Assembly (NCBI GenBank): GCA_002104895.1
Contig: MCFG01000231.1
Location: forward strand, 30,001-70,000
Length of the DNA stretch: 40,000 bases
Source of the DNA: Anaeromyces robustus
Lineage: Eukaryota; Neocallimastigomycota; Neocallimastigomycetes; Neocallimastigales; Neocallimastigaceae
Direction: 5' to 3'
Shown here: piece by piece, positions 23,166 through 35,674 of the stretch
Position numbering within the stretch: the stretch's first letter is position 1
How the letters are laid out: every line of letters starts with the position of its first letter
Notes under the pieces: model-generated
Database searches by the model: none
What the model was told of the DNA's origin: nothing
Seen by the model: the letters and a program-made list of their open reading frames with translations, nothing else
Program-made: the position numbers and the translations under genes

Positions 23166-24199
23166 TTAAAATTTCATCTTTATGATTCATACTAAATTTT
23201 ATGTTCAAAAAGAAAAGTTTAAAAAGATAAAAAAAAAAAAAATTCTATAAGCTTATTTATTTAACTAAAATTTATATTATTTTATTTAAATTAAATAATA
23301 TATATATTAATATATCATAAATGCTATTCATAAATAATTAATATAAAAATAAATAAAAATATATATATTATATATTATATATATTAATGAATATATACAT
23401 AAAGTAAATCCTAAAAAGTGAAAAGTAAAAAAAAAAAGTTTATAATAAATTTACATCCTAGCATTACATATAAATTTTATTGGTTATAAAACAGTTATAT
23501 GGTAACATTACAATAGGAATTTTTTTATATATATGTAATATGTTAACATTTTTAAATGAATAATGCAATATATATAATACAATTACTTTATTTATCAATA
23601 AATTATTAATATTAAAAAAAAATTATTAATATTATAAAATTAATATGAAACTTTTCAAAAATTTATATAAATATATATTATTAATTATTGATAATAATAA
23701 ATACAGTTAATAATAATATTCCTTAATTAAAGATATATTGTTTTTTTTTTTTTTTTTCATTATTATTATTATAAAAATTTAATAAGTTTCGATAATTTAT
23801 AATAGTGTATAAATATAAATATGTTAAATATATATGACAATATATGATTATATATAAATTATAATAAATAATTAAATAATAAATAATAATTCCCAATGTT
23901 AAAATATTATAATAACACTTGTATTCATAAAATATTATAATAACACTTGTATTCATAAAAAATAACTTTTACTTTTTTAAAAATTCTTGAATTATATGGG
24001 TAGAATAATATGTAATTCTTTTTCTCTATCTATAATTTTTTTAACTGTTTTCTCTTCTTCTTCATCAAAATATATTGGTTGTTGTTCATCAAGCATTATA
24101 CATTCAAAATTAGATGCCCATTGAGTATCTTTACTAGTTATATAATAAGAATCGAAAAATATCAATGATTTTATTTTTTCATTTTTATCCTTTATAAGA
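23166..24199 (+). repeat. duplication block D1, copy 2
   Basis: Direct copy of 1223-2261. It opens inside codon 8 of the ankyrin gene copy (ATG at 23190; its frame stops one codon after the junction). It closes inside the GT71 tail at a sharp junction after CTTTATAAG. Net length differs by only about 5 bp from the source, although several small indels are scattered within. Confidence 0.93.
23992..24199 (-). pseudogene. GT71 C-terminal fragment
   Basis: Carries the stop codon and last ~69 codons of a GT71 gene, differing from 2054-2261 only by scattered substitutions, with the frame still open to the junction. No start, anchor or catalytic motif is present, so it cannot make an enzyme. Confidence 0.92.
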
Positions 24200-24202
24200 T
24201 TA

Positions 24203-25060
24203 TTTATAATAATAAAGATATTATAATTATTTTATATAATTATTATATTTTTTATTATTATGTTTAATTATAATTACTTTATATAATTATTATATTTTTT
24301 TATATTATAATTATTTATTGATTATAATTATTTTTATGATCATGTTTATGATGTTTTTTATAAATTATTTTTATCTCTAAAAAATGATTAAAATTAAAAT
24401 TTTATATTTCAATTTATGAAAATTTAATTTTTAATTAATCATTTTTTATATTTAGTTATTTAATATTTTAATTAAAAATACAATAAAAAATAAAATAAAC
24501 CAAAAATTTTTATTTCAATTTAATAAATTAATGTAATAAAAAAAAAAAGATTCTTTTTAAAATCAAAATCATAAAAGGTATAATAATAGGTTGATCTTTT
24601 TCACTATCTAAAAACTTTGTTTTTTTAACTATTTCTTTTCTTTTTTTTTTCATTTTTAATATTGATAATAAAATGTTTATAATTTATTTTAATTTTCTAA
24701 TTTTTTAATTTTTTAATTTTTTATTTATTTTACTATTTTTTTTAATAATTCATTTTATCTTTACTTTACATTATTTTTTGTTTATTTTTTTTTATTATTA
24801 TTATTATTTTAATACTTCTTTTTTACTTATATTGATTTATAATTCACTTTTCATAAAGGTTTCATTATTTATATTTATAAAAAAAATTGTTTTAACTATA
24901 TAAATTTTTCAAAGTTTAATACTTATTATATATACTTATGAAAAAATAAAAAAAAATAATATTTATATATTTATTTATAATAGATATCTATATTCTAATG
25001 AACATGTATTGTATAAGATATAAGTATTTAAAATATTATATATACTATTATATATATATG
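24203..25060 (-). repeat. duplication block D2, copy 2 (inverted)
   Basis: Reverse complement of 11985-12701, clearest at 24203-24500 and 24640-25030, with an indel-rich middle. It joins D3 through a near-palindromic CTATTATATATATATGATATATATATAATAG-type junction (about 25046-25074). Confidence 0.88.
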
Positions 25061-25344
25061 ATATATATATAATAGTTAAAGGAAAAAAAAAGGAAGAAAA
25101 AAAATAAAGCAAAAGTAAATAAAGAAAGAAAAAAAGTTAAAGAAAAAAAAAATTATTGTTATAAATTATTAATGTTGTATGATTATGATTAATTATTTTT
25201 TTAATCTTTATAACCATTATATGATTATTTTCTTGATTTTACCACGTTTAATATTTTTTTTTCTTTTAATATTTCATTATTAATGTATTATTAATTTTAA
25301 TATTTTGTCTTTAAAATTTTCTTTAATTTTTTTATTCCTTTTTC

Positions 25345-25379
<35 letters not shown>

Positions 25380-25400
25380 CTTTTTTTTTTTTTCCTTACT
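25061..25400 (+). repeat. duplication block D3, copy 2 = RMT2 3' flank
   Basis: Direct match to 12702-13040. It ends about 28 bp before the RMT2 stop codon and therefore probably includes that gene's 3' UTR. Confidence 0.9.
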
Positions 25401-25427
25401 ATTATTATCTAAATGACTTTATTTGGT

Positions 25428-27189
25428 TTAAAGTTCAAAACGACAAATTGGAAGATTATAAGTTGGTAAAGACCAATATCTTCTTTTAACACCTTGCCAA
25501 ATAACTTCTGAATCTTGTTCAGTCATTGGCATTGTAATATATTCAGTTGTAAGACCACAATTACGTAAATCTATACTAGCAACACGACAATAAACATCAT
25601 GGAAAAATGGATTGGTACCACCTAAGCCATTAAAGAATGAATAAGTAGCTTCTGGTGTATCTCTAAGCATATCTGGAACATGATCATTAAATTCATGTAA
25701 ATCATCATAATATTCACCAAAAGTATCGAAATAAATTCCATCATATAAACGATCTTTCATTTGTTCTAAAACATCTTGCCAACGACCAAATAAAATTCTA
25801 ACGCCTGGTCTTTTATCCCAACCAAGTTCTAACATATGTTTATAAACTAATATATATGAAAAATAATTCATAATAATTATTTAAAATTATTGAAAAAAAA
25901 AAAAGAGTTATAATGAATGAAAATGATATTAGATATTATGTATAAATAATAATAAAATAATATTAATATTATTAATATAAATTTATGATATTTTAAAATT
26001 ATAAAAATTTAAATAATAATCAAAATAACAATTAAATAAATGAATAAATAAATACCATCAGGATGAGCTTCTACAATAGTATGATGAGCTGGTTTATATT
26101 TTTGTAAAGCTTCGTCCATAAGACCAAGACCGAAACCAACATTTAAAACAGAAAGACCTTCTTTTGGACAAAGAATCTTTGCGGTTTTTTCCATAATTGG
26201 AGCTTCCCATCCCATCATAACAGCATTTAATTCAGAATCTAAAAGTTTATCATCTTGATATTTTAATGGACGTTGTAAATAATCAGCATTAGAAGCAGCT
26301 AATTTTTCTTCTGGTTTCTTTTCACGATTATCCTATTTTAATATATATATATATATATTTATTATTTTTGTTTTTGTTTTTATTAATATTTATTTATTAA
26401 AAAAGAAAAAAATAAATATATTTTAATTAGAGAATAGAAATTATAAATATATATATATAATATATAATATAAATATAACTTACTAAATATGCAAGAAGAA
26501 CTTCAGTTCTAACACCTTCTTCGACTAAATCTTGATATATATCTTCATGACCAGCTTTCTTAGCATATTCTGCTGCACTGACACCTTCGAAATCAACAGA
26601 ATTCCTATGATATATATAATTTTTAATATTATAAAAAAATAATTTAACAAAAAAAAATTAATAACTTTATAATTAATTTCATATTTCATATGATTTTCTT
26701 ATTATTAAAATTTATATTTATTATTAAGTGATTAATAAACTACTCAGTTTTCATCTCAATTTCTTGATTTCTTTATTTAATATTTTTTTTACCCTTATTT
26801 TTTTTTTTATTATCATTATATTTATTATTAAACATTTTTTGACAAATTAATCAGTTTCATTTTAATAAATATAATTGATTTTTGATTTTTAATTATTAAT
26901 TAAAAAAAAATTGATATATATTATCTTTAATATTATCTTTAATATTTAACCAAATATTTCATACATATAATTCTCTGTTTTTGTGTAACATAATTCATTA
27001 TTAAAAAATTAAAAAAAAATTTTTCTTTAAAAAACTTAAAATATTATTGGAAGAAACTTTAATTTACATCTATTTTATTTATTATTATTTTTTATTTTTA
27101 TTATTATTTTATGTTATTTTATATATTTAAATAATCAAGGATTATTCATTTTTATATATATATAAATATAAAAATATATTAAAATAATA

Positions 27190-27221
<32 letters not shown>

Positions 27222-28053
27222 AATAATTGAAATTGAAATTGAAATTTCTAAAAATGAATTTTATAATTATTGTTTTTTACTATTATTATTTGTTTTATAA
27301 TTTAAGTTTCTTTTTAATTTTTTAAATATTTCAATATAAACAATATAATAAATTTTTAAATTACTTTTTTTTTATTTCTATTTTTGTTTGGTTAATATTG
27401 TGAATAAATTTATATATATAAATTGAAATTCTTAATTGCAATTTATATTAACCATTTATTTTTATATACAATTATTAAAATAAACATATTAAATTAACAA
27501 ATATTGAATTTGACTAAAAAATTAAATTAAGTTATTCTTGATATTTTTTTTATTGTGAATCTTATTAAATAGTAAATATTTAAAATAAATGTAAATTCTT
27601 GAAATTTATAATTGGGAATATTCAAAAATTTGAATTTATTTACTGTTTTAATGAAAATATCATTTATATATATATTTATATTTATATAATATTTGACGAA
27701 ATTTGTTTATATTAAAAATTTTGACAATTCCATTCCATATGTCTTTTAATATTACTTATTTTCTTTGAAATGAATTAAAATAATTTTTTAAATGAATTTC
27801 AAAAAAAAATAATAATTATAATAATATAATATATTTACCAAGCTAAATGATTTCTAATTAAACATTCAACAACACTTTTATGTCCCTTTTCACATGCAAT
27901 ATGAAGTAAAGTTTTACCCTTTTCGTCTTGATATAAAATATCGGCACCAGCATCAATTAATGATTTAACTTGGTCAACATTACCTTCTTCACAAGCTTTT
28001 ATAAGTTCAAGATTTAATTGAGCTTGTTTTTCGTCACTTACAGTATCAGCCAT
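25428..28053 (-). CDS. RMT2: protein arginine delta-N-methyltransferase 2 (RMT2-like), 4 exons
   Basis: Exons read on the minus strand are 28053-27839, 26604-26484, 26332-26056 and 25846-25428, with GT-AG introns of 1234, 151 and 209 bp. Joined phases agree and give 343 residues. Residues about 12-95 are ankyrin repeats (DEKGKTLLHIACEKGHKSVV). Residues about 130-343 form a GAMT/RMT2-type SAM methyltransferase with motif I VLNVGFGLG (174-182), the acidic VEAHP (199-203), GRWQDV (225-230) and YDGIYFDTF (239-247). Ankyrin plus this domain is diagnostic of Rmt2, which in yeast methylates the delta nitrogen of an arginine in ribosomal protein L12; free GAMT lacks ankyrins. It is shorter than the yeast protein (about 410). 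The ATG follows an in-frame-free AT leader. The 3' flank is duplicated elsewhere (D3). Confidence 0.9.
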
Positions 28054-31000
28054 TATTTAACTCTATATAAAAATAAATAAATTAATATTTTCATTGTTAT
28101 TAATTTAATTATGTAAAAAAATTAAAAATATGTATAACAATCATGATTAATCTTATTAGTAAAAAAAAAAAACATTTCTAAAATGAAATTCATTTTATAT
28201 TATTAAAATGAATAAAAAATAAATAAAAATATTTCATAAAATTTAGTTTTACAATAATAATAATTTATATATATCTACCTTATATTATATAAAGATTAAT
28301 AATTTGTTAAAAATTTTAATGTAAAAAAAAAGAAATATTTTTTTTTAATAAGAAGAAAAAATAATAAAGTTTTGAAATTATTATATTAATTATTATCTAT
28401 AACCAGATTATATTAACTAATTAAAAATTTATTTTGCTTACTTTAAACCACCAAATAATAAAAAAAAATTTTTAAAAAAAATTTTAAAAATTTAAATTTA
28501 ATAATATCCAATCGTTTTTTAAATATTTCAAAAATTAACCAATAATACTTTTATAAAAATTTGAAATTTAATAATACTTTTTTTTTAAATGTAAAAAAAG
28601 TACATTTTTATTATAGATTTTTATTATAGATTTTTTATATATAGAATAAAGAATGTTTATATAGAAAAAAAATAAATAGAATCATTATTAATAATTGCTT
28701 CAAAAAGGATAAAATATTATAAAAAAATTAATTATAAATAAATAAAAGTTGCTTTTGTTTTTGTATTTAAAAGAATAAATTATAAATTTTTGAATTTATA
28801 TTATATAATTTTCCATTAATACAAAAATAAAAAAATTTAATTTCTGGATAAAACTTTAAATTATTTTTTTTTGTATTATTAAATAAATTATATCTTTAAA
28901 CGCTATTTAAAATACATTTATTAAGTATATAAAACATATAACTGTGTGTATTAATAAATATTTCTCTTTTTAATAACACAAAAAAAAAAAAAAAAAAAAA
29001 AAAAAGAAATTAAAATCTAAATATATACTTTATATATAAAAAAGTATATCATTTTAAAACATTTTGTTAATCTAATACATATCAAAATAAAAAAAAAAGA
29101 TATAATTATATTCACATGTAATTTTTATAAATTTATTAATTAATAAATATTTCTTGTACTTTCAATGAATAAGTGTATCATATGTATATTAATAATAATA
29201 TATTTTTTTCAATATAATTGTAATATAATTATAATGTTTTATTAAAATTTAATGACAAAGAATGACTTTGTTTTATAAATATATAAACAATTATAAATAT
29301 GTTACTATTTTTAATGTTAATAGATAAAAAGATATAATTATAATTATTTATATATATTAACATTAAAAATATTCAAACTATTTAATTTTTTTCTTTTTTT
29401 ATATTTCTATTTTTATTTTATTTTTTTTTTTTTTTTTCATTTATTAAATATAATAATTAATAAATTATTATTTTACTTTTTTCCTATTATGATATTTGAT
29501 TTTTTTTATTATTCTTTTTATTATATTATATTATTTTTTCTGTATCTGTTTTTTTTTATTAAATATATTTTATAAAGGTTAGAATTTTAATACATAAAAG
29601 TTTTCCAATATCAAAGTTAGTGTTACTATTTATTCAATAATATATATACATATAAAATATAAATTTTTTACACGTGCTGCCATAAACATGTGTAACATTT
29701 CATATCATACAATAACAGTTATTTATTATACATACAAATCTAATCTAATACATGTAAAAGATAAAAATAAAAAAAAATATACAAATCTAATCTAGTAAAA
29801 AAAAAAAATAATAAAATATATTAAAAAGTATTTTTATATAATTTATAATTATCAAGTTCTATATAATAAAAATAATATATTTTTTGATAGTAATAAAAAA
29901 TAAATGAGTAATAAAATAGTCAAACATTTTTTTTTTAAGCACACAATTAGTACATCAACTTTATTGAGTTTAAATATTAATATACATAAATCATAAAAAA
30001 AACACAAAATAAAATAAAAATGATAATAATAAGAAAAATTAGTATCATTTTTATTTTATTAAACATATTATCAAAAGTATGTTTAATTATACTATATTTT
30101 TTTTTATAGCACACAATTCCGTACATCATCTTTATTGTAATTATATTATTCATAAAACAAAAGCTATATACAAAAATGAATTATTATTTGATATAATAAT
30201 GAATACAATTTAGTAATTAAACATATATCAAAGTATGTTTAATTATATTATAACTCATAAAACAAAACAAAACAAAACAAAACAAAAAAAAAAAAAAAAG
30301 CTGTAATACATTAATTATATATTAAACAACAAATATTTTATAATTCTGTTAATAGAATTGTTATTTTATTTTAAAAAAAAAAAAAATTATAAAAAATTAG
30401 TTTTGTTATTTAAATTTTTAATTTTTACAATTTTTAAGATAACATTGTTATAATGAAATAATAAAAAAAAATATTCAATAATAAATTAAATATAATATAT
30501 AATTATTATTCCTGATAATATACATATATTCCTCCTTTCTTATACTATTCAATTCCAATTACAAGCAAACTTAATAATATTTAATGAAATAGTAATGAAT
30601 TTTAATATAAAAAAAAAATTATGACCACTGAATAAAAAAGAATATTAGCTACGTTTTAAAGATTTTAAAAAAGTTTTTCTTTTTGATTTTAATAACTTTT
30701 TTTTTCTCTTTTCACATAATTAACTTCTTTCTAATAGTTTTCTTGACCTCTCTCCTTTTTTTTTTTCATATAATTCATTCAAGTAATTAAAACCGTTGAA
30801 AAAAGTTTTAATTACATAAAAATTTTAATCAAATATGATTTATATATATATCATTATTGTTATAATCTTTTTATATCTTCTTTATAACAAATATATATAA
30901 TATATATAAATACCAAAATCAAAATATTAATAATTATATATATATATAAATCATACAATATTCCAATTTAAACCAGAAGGAAAAAAAAAACTTGAAAATT

Positions 31001-31191
31001 ATGATTATTAGTTATATATTATTTATTATACCATAAAAAATTCCATATTATTAATCAATATTTCATAATTTATTTGAATAAACACATCAATCCATCTATA
31101 ATTAATTTTTTTGATATCTTTTTTATTAAATATAATGAGTATTCCTTTATTGAAAAATTTAATATTTCTATTAAATAATTGTTTAAATTGC
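28054..31191. other. long AT-rich intergenic region
   Basis: No gene recognised in about 3.1 kb. It contains A runs (28978-29005) and two degenerate ~160-bp direct repeats (29930-30260, listed separately). A pyrimidine-rich segment at 30660-30780 reads K/R-rich on the minus strand but is interrupted by stops. No tRNA cloverleaf was noticed. Confidence 0.55.
29930..30260 (+). repeat. degenerate ~160-bp tandem duplication
   Basis: AGCACACAATT, GTACATCA and CTTTATTG occur at about 29938 and again at about 30109. AAACATAT, TATCAAA and GTATGTTTAATTATA occur at about 30061 and 30222. Order and spacing are kept, so this is an old tandem duplication. Non-coding. Confidence 0.7.
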
Positions 31192-32259
31192 TTAAACTCT
31201 GAAAGCTCTGGAACCTATTTTATATAATTAATAATATAATTAAAATAAAAAATAGATAAAAAAATTTTTTTGTTTAATATATCATATTATATATATGTAT
31301 TTTACTATATTTAATATTTATATGTCATTTTCACTTACTTCTACGTCCTCTAGCTCTTTCGAATTTACGACCCTTGGAGCGAACGTATGGCTTAGTATCA
31401 CTCTTTGGAACACCTGGAGCCTTACCGAAGTGCTTGACAGCTTCACGGTGACTCTTCTTACCTCTAAGAAGAACGCAGTTGGTACCGGTTGGAGCACGAA
31501 GAGCTAATTGGTCAAAAGTTAAACATTCACCACCAGCCTTTAAGATCTTGGCACGAGCGGTCTTAGTGAATCTTAAAGCACAGATAGTCATCTTTGGAAC
31601 TTCGAACATACGAGTGTCATCAGTAACGGTACCGACAACAACAGCGATCTTGCCTTCCTTGTTAGCTAAGTTCTTAGCAATGTTGGAAAGGGTCATTGGT
31701 GGCTTGTTGATTCTGGACATGAAAAGTCTCTTAAGAACAACCTTGTTGAAGTTAGCGTCAGTACGACGAGCTAAGAAACGGTAGAGCTGTATATAATATT
31801 ATAGTTATTACTTCAGAGTTTCCATTTATATAATTTTTACATAATTTTTACAATACAATATTATATATAAATATCAATATCTTTATATCTTTCATGATAT
31901 AATTTTTACCTTGACTAAAAGTAATAAGTAAACATCATTACTTTTTGGGGCAGTTCTATTGTTCTTCTTGACGTGTTTCTTTTGGATGTCGATACCCTAA
32001 TGAAGATTATCAGTTTATAATGAATAATATAGTATATTATATATAGAATATAGAATAATACAATATATCAGTATATATGTAATCGTACTTCTTTTTTTTT
32101 CTTTCTTTAAAAAAATTTATAATTTCCTCCATTATACACATTCATTCATATAATATTATAATTCATAATTAATTAACAACACCACATTAAATAAATTCCC
32201 AAATAATAATAAAAATCCATTTATTCATCCATTCATCATTCATTAAAAAAACATACCAT
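31192..32259 (-). CDS. RPL18: 60S ribosomal protein L18 (eL18), 4 exons
   Basis: Exons on the minus strand are 32257-32259 (only the ATG), 31996-31910, 31786-31339 and 31214-31192, with GT-AG introns of 260, 123 and 124 bp; total 186 residues, the normal eL18 length. The protein starts [12 protein letters not shown] and contains [34 protein letters not shown] and [17 protein letters not shown], ending RAFRV. A simple frame would end falsely at a TGA at 31331; the donor GTAAGT at 31338 and a 23-bp last exon restore the conserved tail. Function: structural protein of the large ribosomal subunit in the cytoplasm. Codons are strongly biased to C- or G-ending forms, unlike all neighbours, as expected of a very highly expressed gene. 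Divergent from eIF3e. Confidence 0.96.
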
Positions 32260-33058
32260 TTTAACTATTGCTTCTTAGACTAAAATATCAAGTTGAAGCT
32301 TTATAAAAGAGGGATTAAATTAGAATTTCGTGTAGGAGTATTTTTGTTAATACATTGCTCAAATTAAAATAATTTTTTATTTTTGATTGGCAAATTTAAT
32401 TTTATCCAATCATATTACAAAATCAGGAAGCCTCAGATTTTTTATTATTGTGGTTTACCCATACTAATAATTAATATTAACAAAATATCAAAAATTTTTT
32501 CTAAGTTAAAATAATACTTAAGTACTATTAGTATTATTTATATTATATTTTTATATTTTATAATAATAAAAAAAGGTAAACTATTAATGATAAATGTTTA
32601 ATTATGATTAATTTATTGAAGAATTGTTCACATTTAATTACAATTATATATTTGACAATAAGTTATATACAATATTAAGGATTACAATATATAAACATTT
32701 GGAATTTATTTATTCTTTAAACACATAATTTAATATATTACCTTGTTACATCAATCACAATTTTAATAGATTTTTCAACATTTTTTTCGAAATTAATTGC
32801 ACTAAATTATTATTTAGCGATTAAATTATTGATTCATTTCAAGATATTTCAACAATATATTTAAATCACTATTATATTTTTAATAAATCACTCAAAAATT
32901 AAATATATAACATTAATTTTTAATAATAAAAAACAATAACAAAAAAAAAAAAAACTAATAATAAAAATTAATTAAGCAATTTTTTTTAAATAAATCCTAA
33001 ACTTTTTTTTTTATTTATTAATTTAATTATTTATAATAATAGAGTTCAGTAGTTCAAC
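32260..33058. promoter_or_regulatory. shared divergent promoter region of RPL18 and eIF3e
   Basis: About 0.8 kb between two start codons facing away from each other. Two CCAAT pentamers occur: ATTGG at 32386-32390 (CCAAT on the RPL18 strand, about 127 bp upstream of its ATG) and CCAAT at 32406-32410 on the plus strand. The region near 32280-32460 is less AT-rich than the rest. Factor binding is inference. Confidence 0.45.
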
Positions 33059-35674
33059 ATGGCTCAATACGATTTAACCAACAAAATTGGTAAATACATG
33101 GATAGACACATGATTTTTCCATTATTGGAATTCTTAAGTCATCATGAGGTATAATAGATTTATATATATATAAACATAATAATAAAATAAATCATAAATA
33201 ATTATATATATGATTAATGTATATTAAAATATATATATAAAAAGATTTATCCATCTGATGAATTAGTTCAAGCTCACTATGATTTATTAGCTGAAACCCA
33301 TATGGTTGATTATGCTAATGAAATTTATTGTGAAATTCATCCTGATGAACAATGTTCACCAGGTAATTATTTTTATAATATTATAATATCATATATGTAT
33401 ATTTATAAAGGGTGTAGATTAATATATATTAATAATTCAAAAAAAAATATTCTATAAATCCTATCCATTACTTTTTATGATAATTAATAATAAAATAGTT
33501 TATGAAGAAAGACGTAATCAAGTTTTAGCTAGATTAGAAGAACTTAATGAAGAAAGTTCAGAAATTATGAATATTATTCAAGATCCAAATGTTATTCAAC
33601 AATTAAAACAAGATAAAATTCAAAACATTCAATTTTTAAAGGCTAACTACAATGTATGAAGAATATTATTAATATAAAAATAATTAAAAAAAATACATTA
33701 TTTTTATATTATTTTTTAATTACTAAATAAAATAATAAAATAAAATTAATATTGAATAATTCTATTTATATAGTTCAAACCAGAAATGTTACAAAATTTA
33801 TATGACTTCGCTAAGTTCCAATATAATTGTGGTAACTACAGTGGTGCTGCTGAAATGTTATATCACTTTAGAATTTTAGTGAGTGTTTAAGAAAATATTT
33901 ATAGAAATAAATTTAATAATTCTATTTATAGTATAAATTAACCTTTATAAATATTTTTTAGTCTACTGATGAAAACTTAAATTTACAAGCTCTTTGGGGT
34001 AAGTTAGCTTCTGAAATTTTAACAACCAACTGGGAAACTGCTTTAGAAGATTTAAATAAACTTAAGGATGCTATTGATCAAAAGGTAATAAGATATAATA
34101 AAAAATATTTAAAAAAAAAAAATAAAATGAAAATGATTTTATAAATAATTTAGAATACAAAAAAAAAAAAAAAAAAATTGAAAAAGTAAAAAAAAATAAA
34201 TGACATTAAAATTTATTTTTTTTATTTTATTATTATTTTTTTAATAGACATTCCCATCTCATCTTCAACAATTACAACAACGTACTTGGTTAATTCACTG
34301 GAGTTTATTCGTTTTCTTCAACCATCCAAATGGTCGTAACTTAATTATCGATATGTTCTTCCAACCACAGTAAGTTTATTTTGTATTTTTAAAATAAATA
34401 AATAAATAAATAAATAAATATAAATAAATGTATTGACTTTATAAATCTGATTACGTTTTTATTTTTTTATTTTATTTTTTTTTTAATAATAACTATATCA
34501 ATAATAACAATTACATTAATAATCTATTTATAATAAAGATACTTCAACACTATTCAAATTTCTTGTCCATGGATTTTACGTTATTTAACTGCTGCTGTTA
34601 TTACAAGCAAAAAGAGAAAGAATCTTATTGATGATTTAGTTAAAGTTATTCAACAAGTAAGTAGAAAAAAGAAAAAAAAATTGAAATGAAAATATTAAAT
34701 ATCATAAAATATTGAAATTAAGGATATTAACAATAAATTTATTATATTAACAATATAATAAATAAATTTAATAATAAAAGGAATCTGCCTCATACAGTGA
34801 TCCAATTACTGAATTCATTGAATGCCTTTACGTTAAATTTGATTTCAATGGTGCTAAAGAAAAATTAAAGGAATGTGAAACTGTAAGTATTTAATTAACT
34901 TTTTTTTATTATTATTATTTTATTCTTATATTATATTTATAATTTATTATATAAAAAATTTTAAATATTAATTATTTCTACTATTTTTATTATTAATATA
35001 AAAAGGTTTTATTCAACGATTTCTTCTTAGTCGCTACTAAGGAAGATTTCATTGAAGCTGGTAGATTAATTATCTTTGAAACCTACTGCAAAATCCATCA
35101 AAACATTGATATACAGTAAATATAACTTTTTTTTTTTTTTTTTTAGAAAGACTAATAAACCCAAACTATTCAATAATATATACCTATGTATACTAAATTA
35201 AATTTTTACAATTTTTTTAATATTTTTTATTTTATTTTATTTTTTTTAAAAAAAAAATTATAGTAAAATGTCAGAAATGTTAAACCTTGAAAAGGATTCT
35301 GGTGAAAAATGGATTGCTAATTTAATTAGAAGTGCTCGTTTAGATGCTAAAATTGATATAAAATCTGTAAATTTCTTTTTTATTATTTATTATATTTTTA
35401 AATAATAATATGGATTTTTTTTTTCTTATTTCTTTATTAATAATTCTTTTTTCTTATTTATACTTATTATTATTATACATGTATGTATAATTATTTTTTT
35501 ATACTATTAAAAAAATATTAGAACAAGATTATTATGGGTGGTCAAACTACTTCTACATATCAATCTATATTAGATAATGCTTATGAATTAATGGCAAGAA
35601 GTACTGATATTATAAATGCTGTTGATAAGCCACAATCTAACCAAAACAAGAAGAAGTACAATAATCAAAAGTAA
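33059..35674 (+). CDS. EIF3E: translation initiation factor 3 subunit E (eIF3e/INT6), 11 exons
   Basis: Exons are 33059-33148, 33245-33362, 33499-33653, 33774-33878, 33962-34084, 34248-34369, 34539-34656, 34781-34882, 35006-35115, 35264-35366 and 35522-35674. All introns are GT-AG (83-169 bp) and phases join into 432 residues. The N-terminal eIF3e domain (about 1-130) begins [20 protein letters not shown]. The middle is helical, with [13 protein letters not shown] and [21 protein letters not shown] domain (about 215-385) includes [19 protein letters not shown] and [27 protein letters not shown]. The tail is Lys/Asn/Gln-rich. eIF3e is a core scaffold subunit of eIF3, binding other PCI subunits and eIF4G in the 43S complex. 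Length matches the family (about 440). Ten small introns in 2.6 kb is intron-rich for a fungus and typical of early-diverging lineages. Confidence 0.95.

Noticed and set aside
31295-31784. Two plus-strand frames over RPL18
   Set aside because: They are antisense shadows of the highly conserved ribosomal protein exon.
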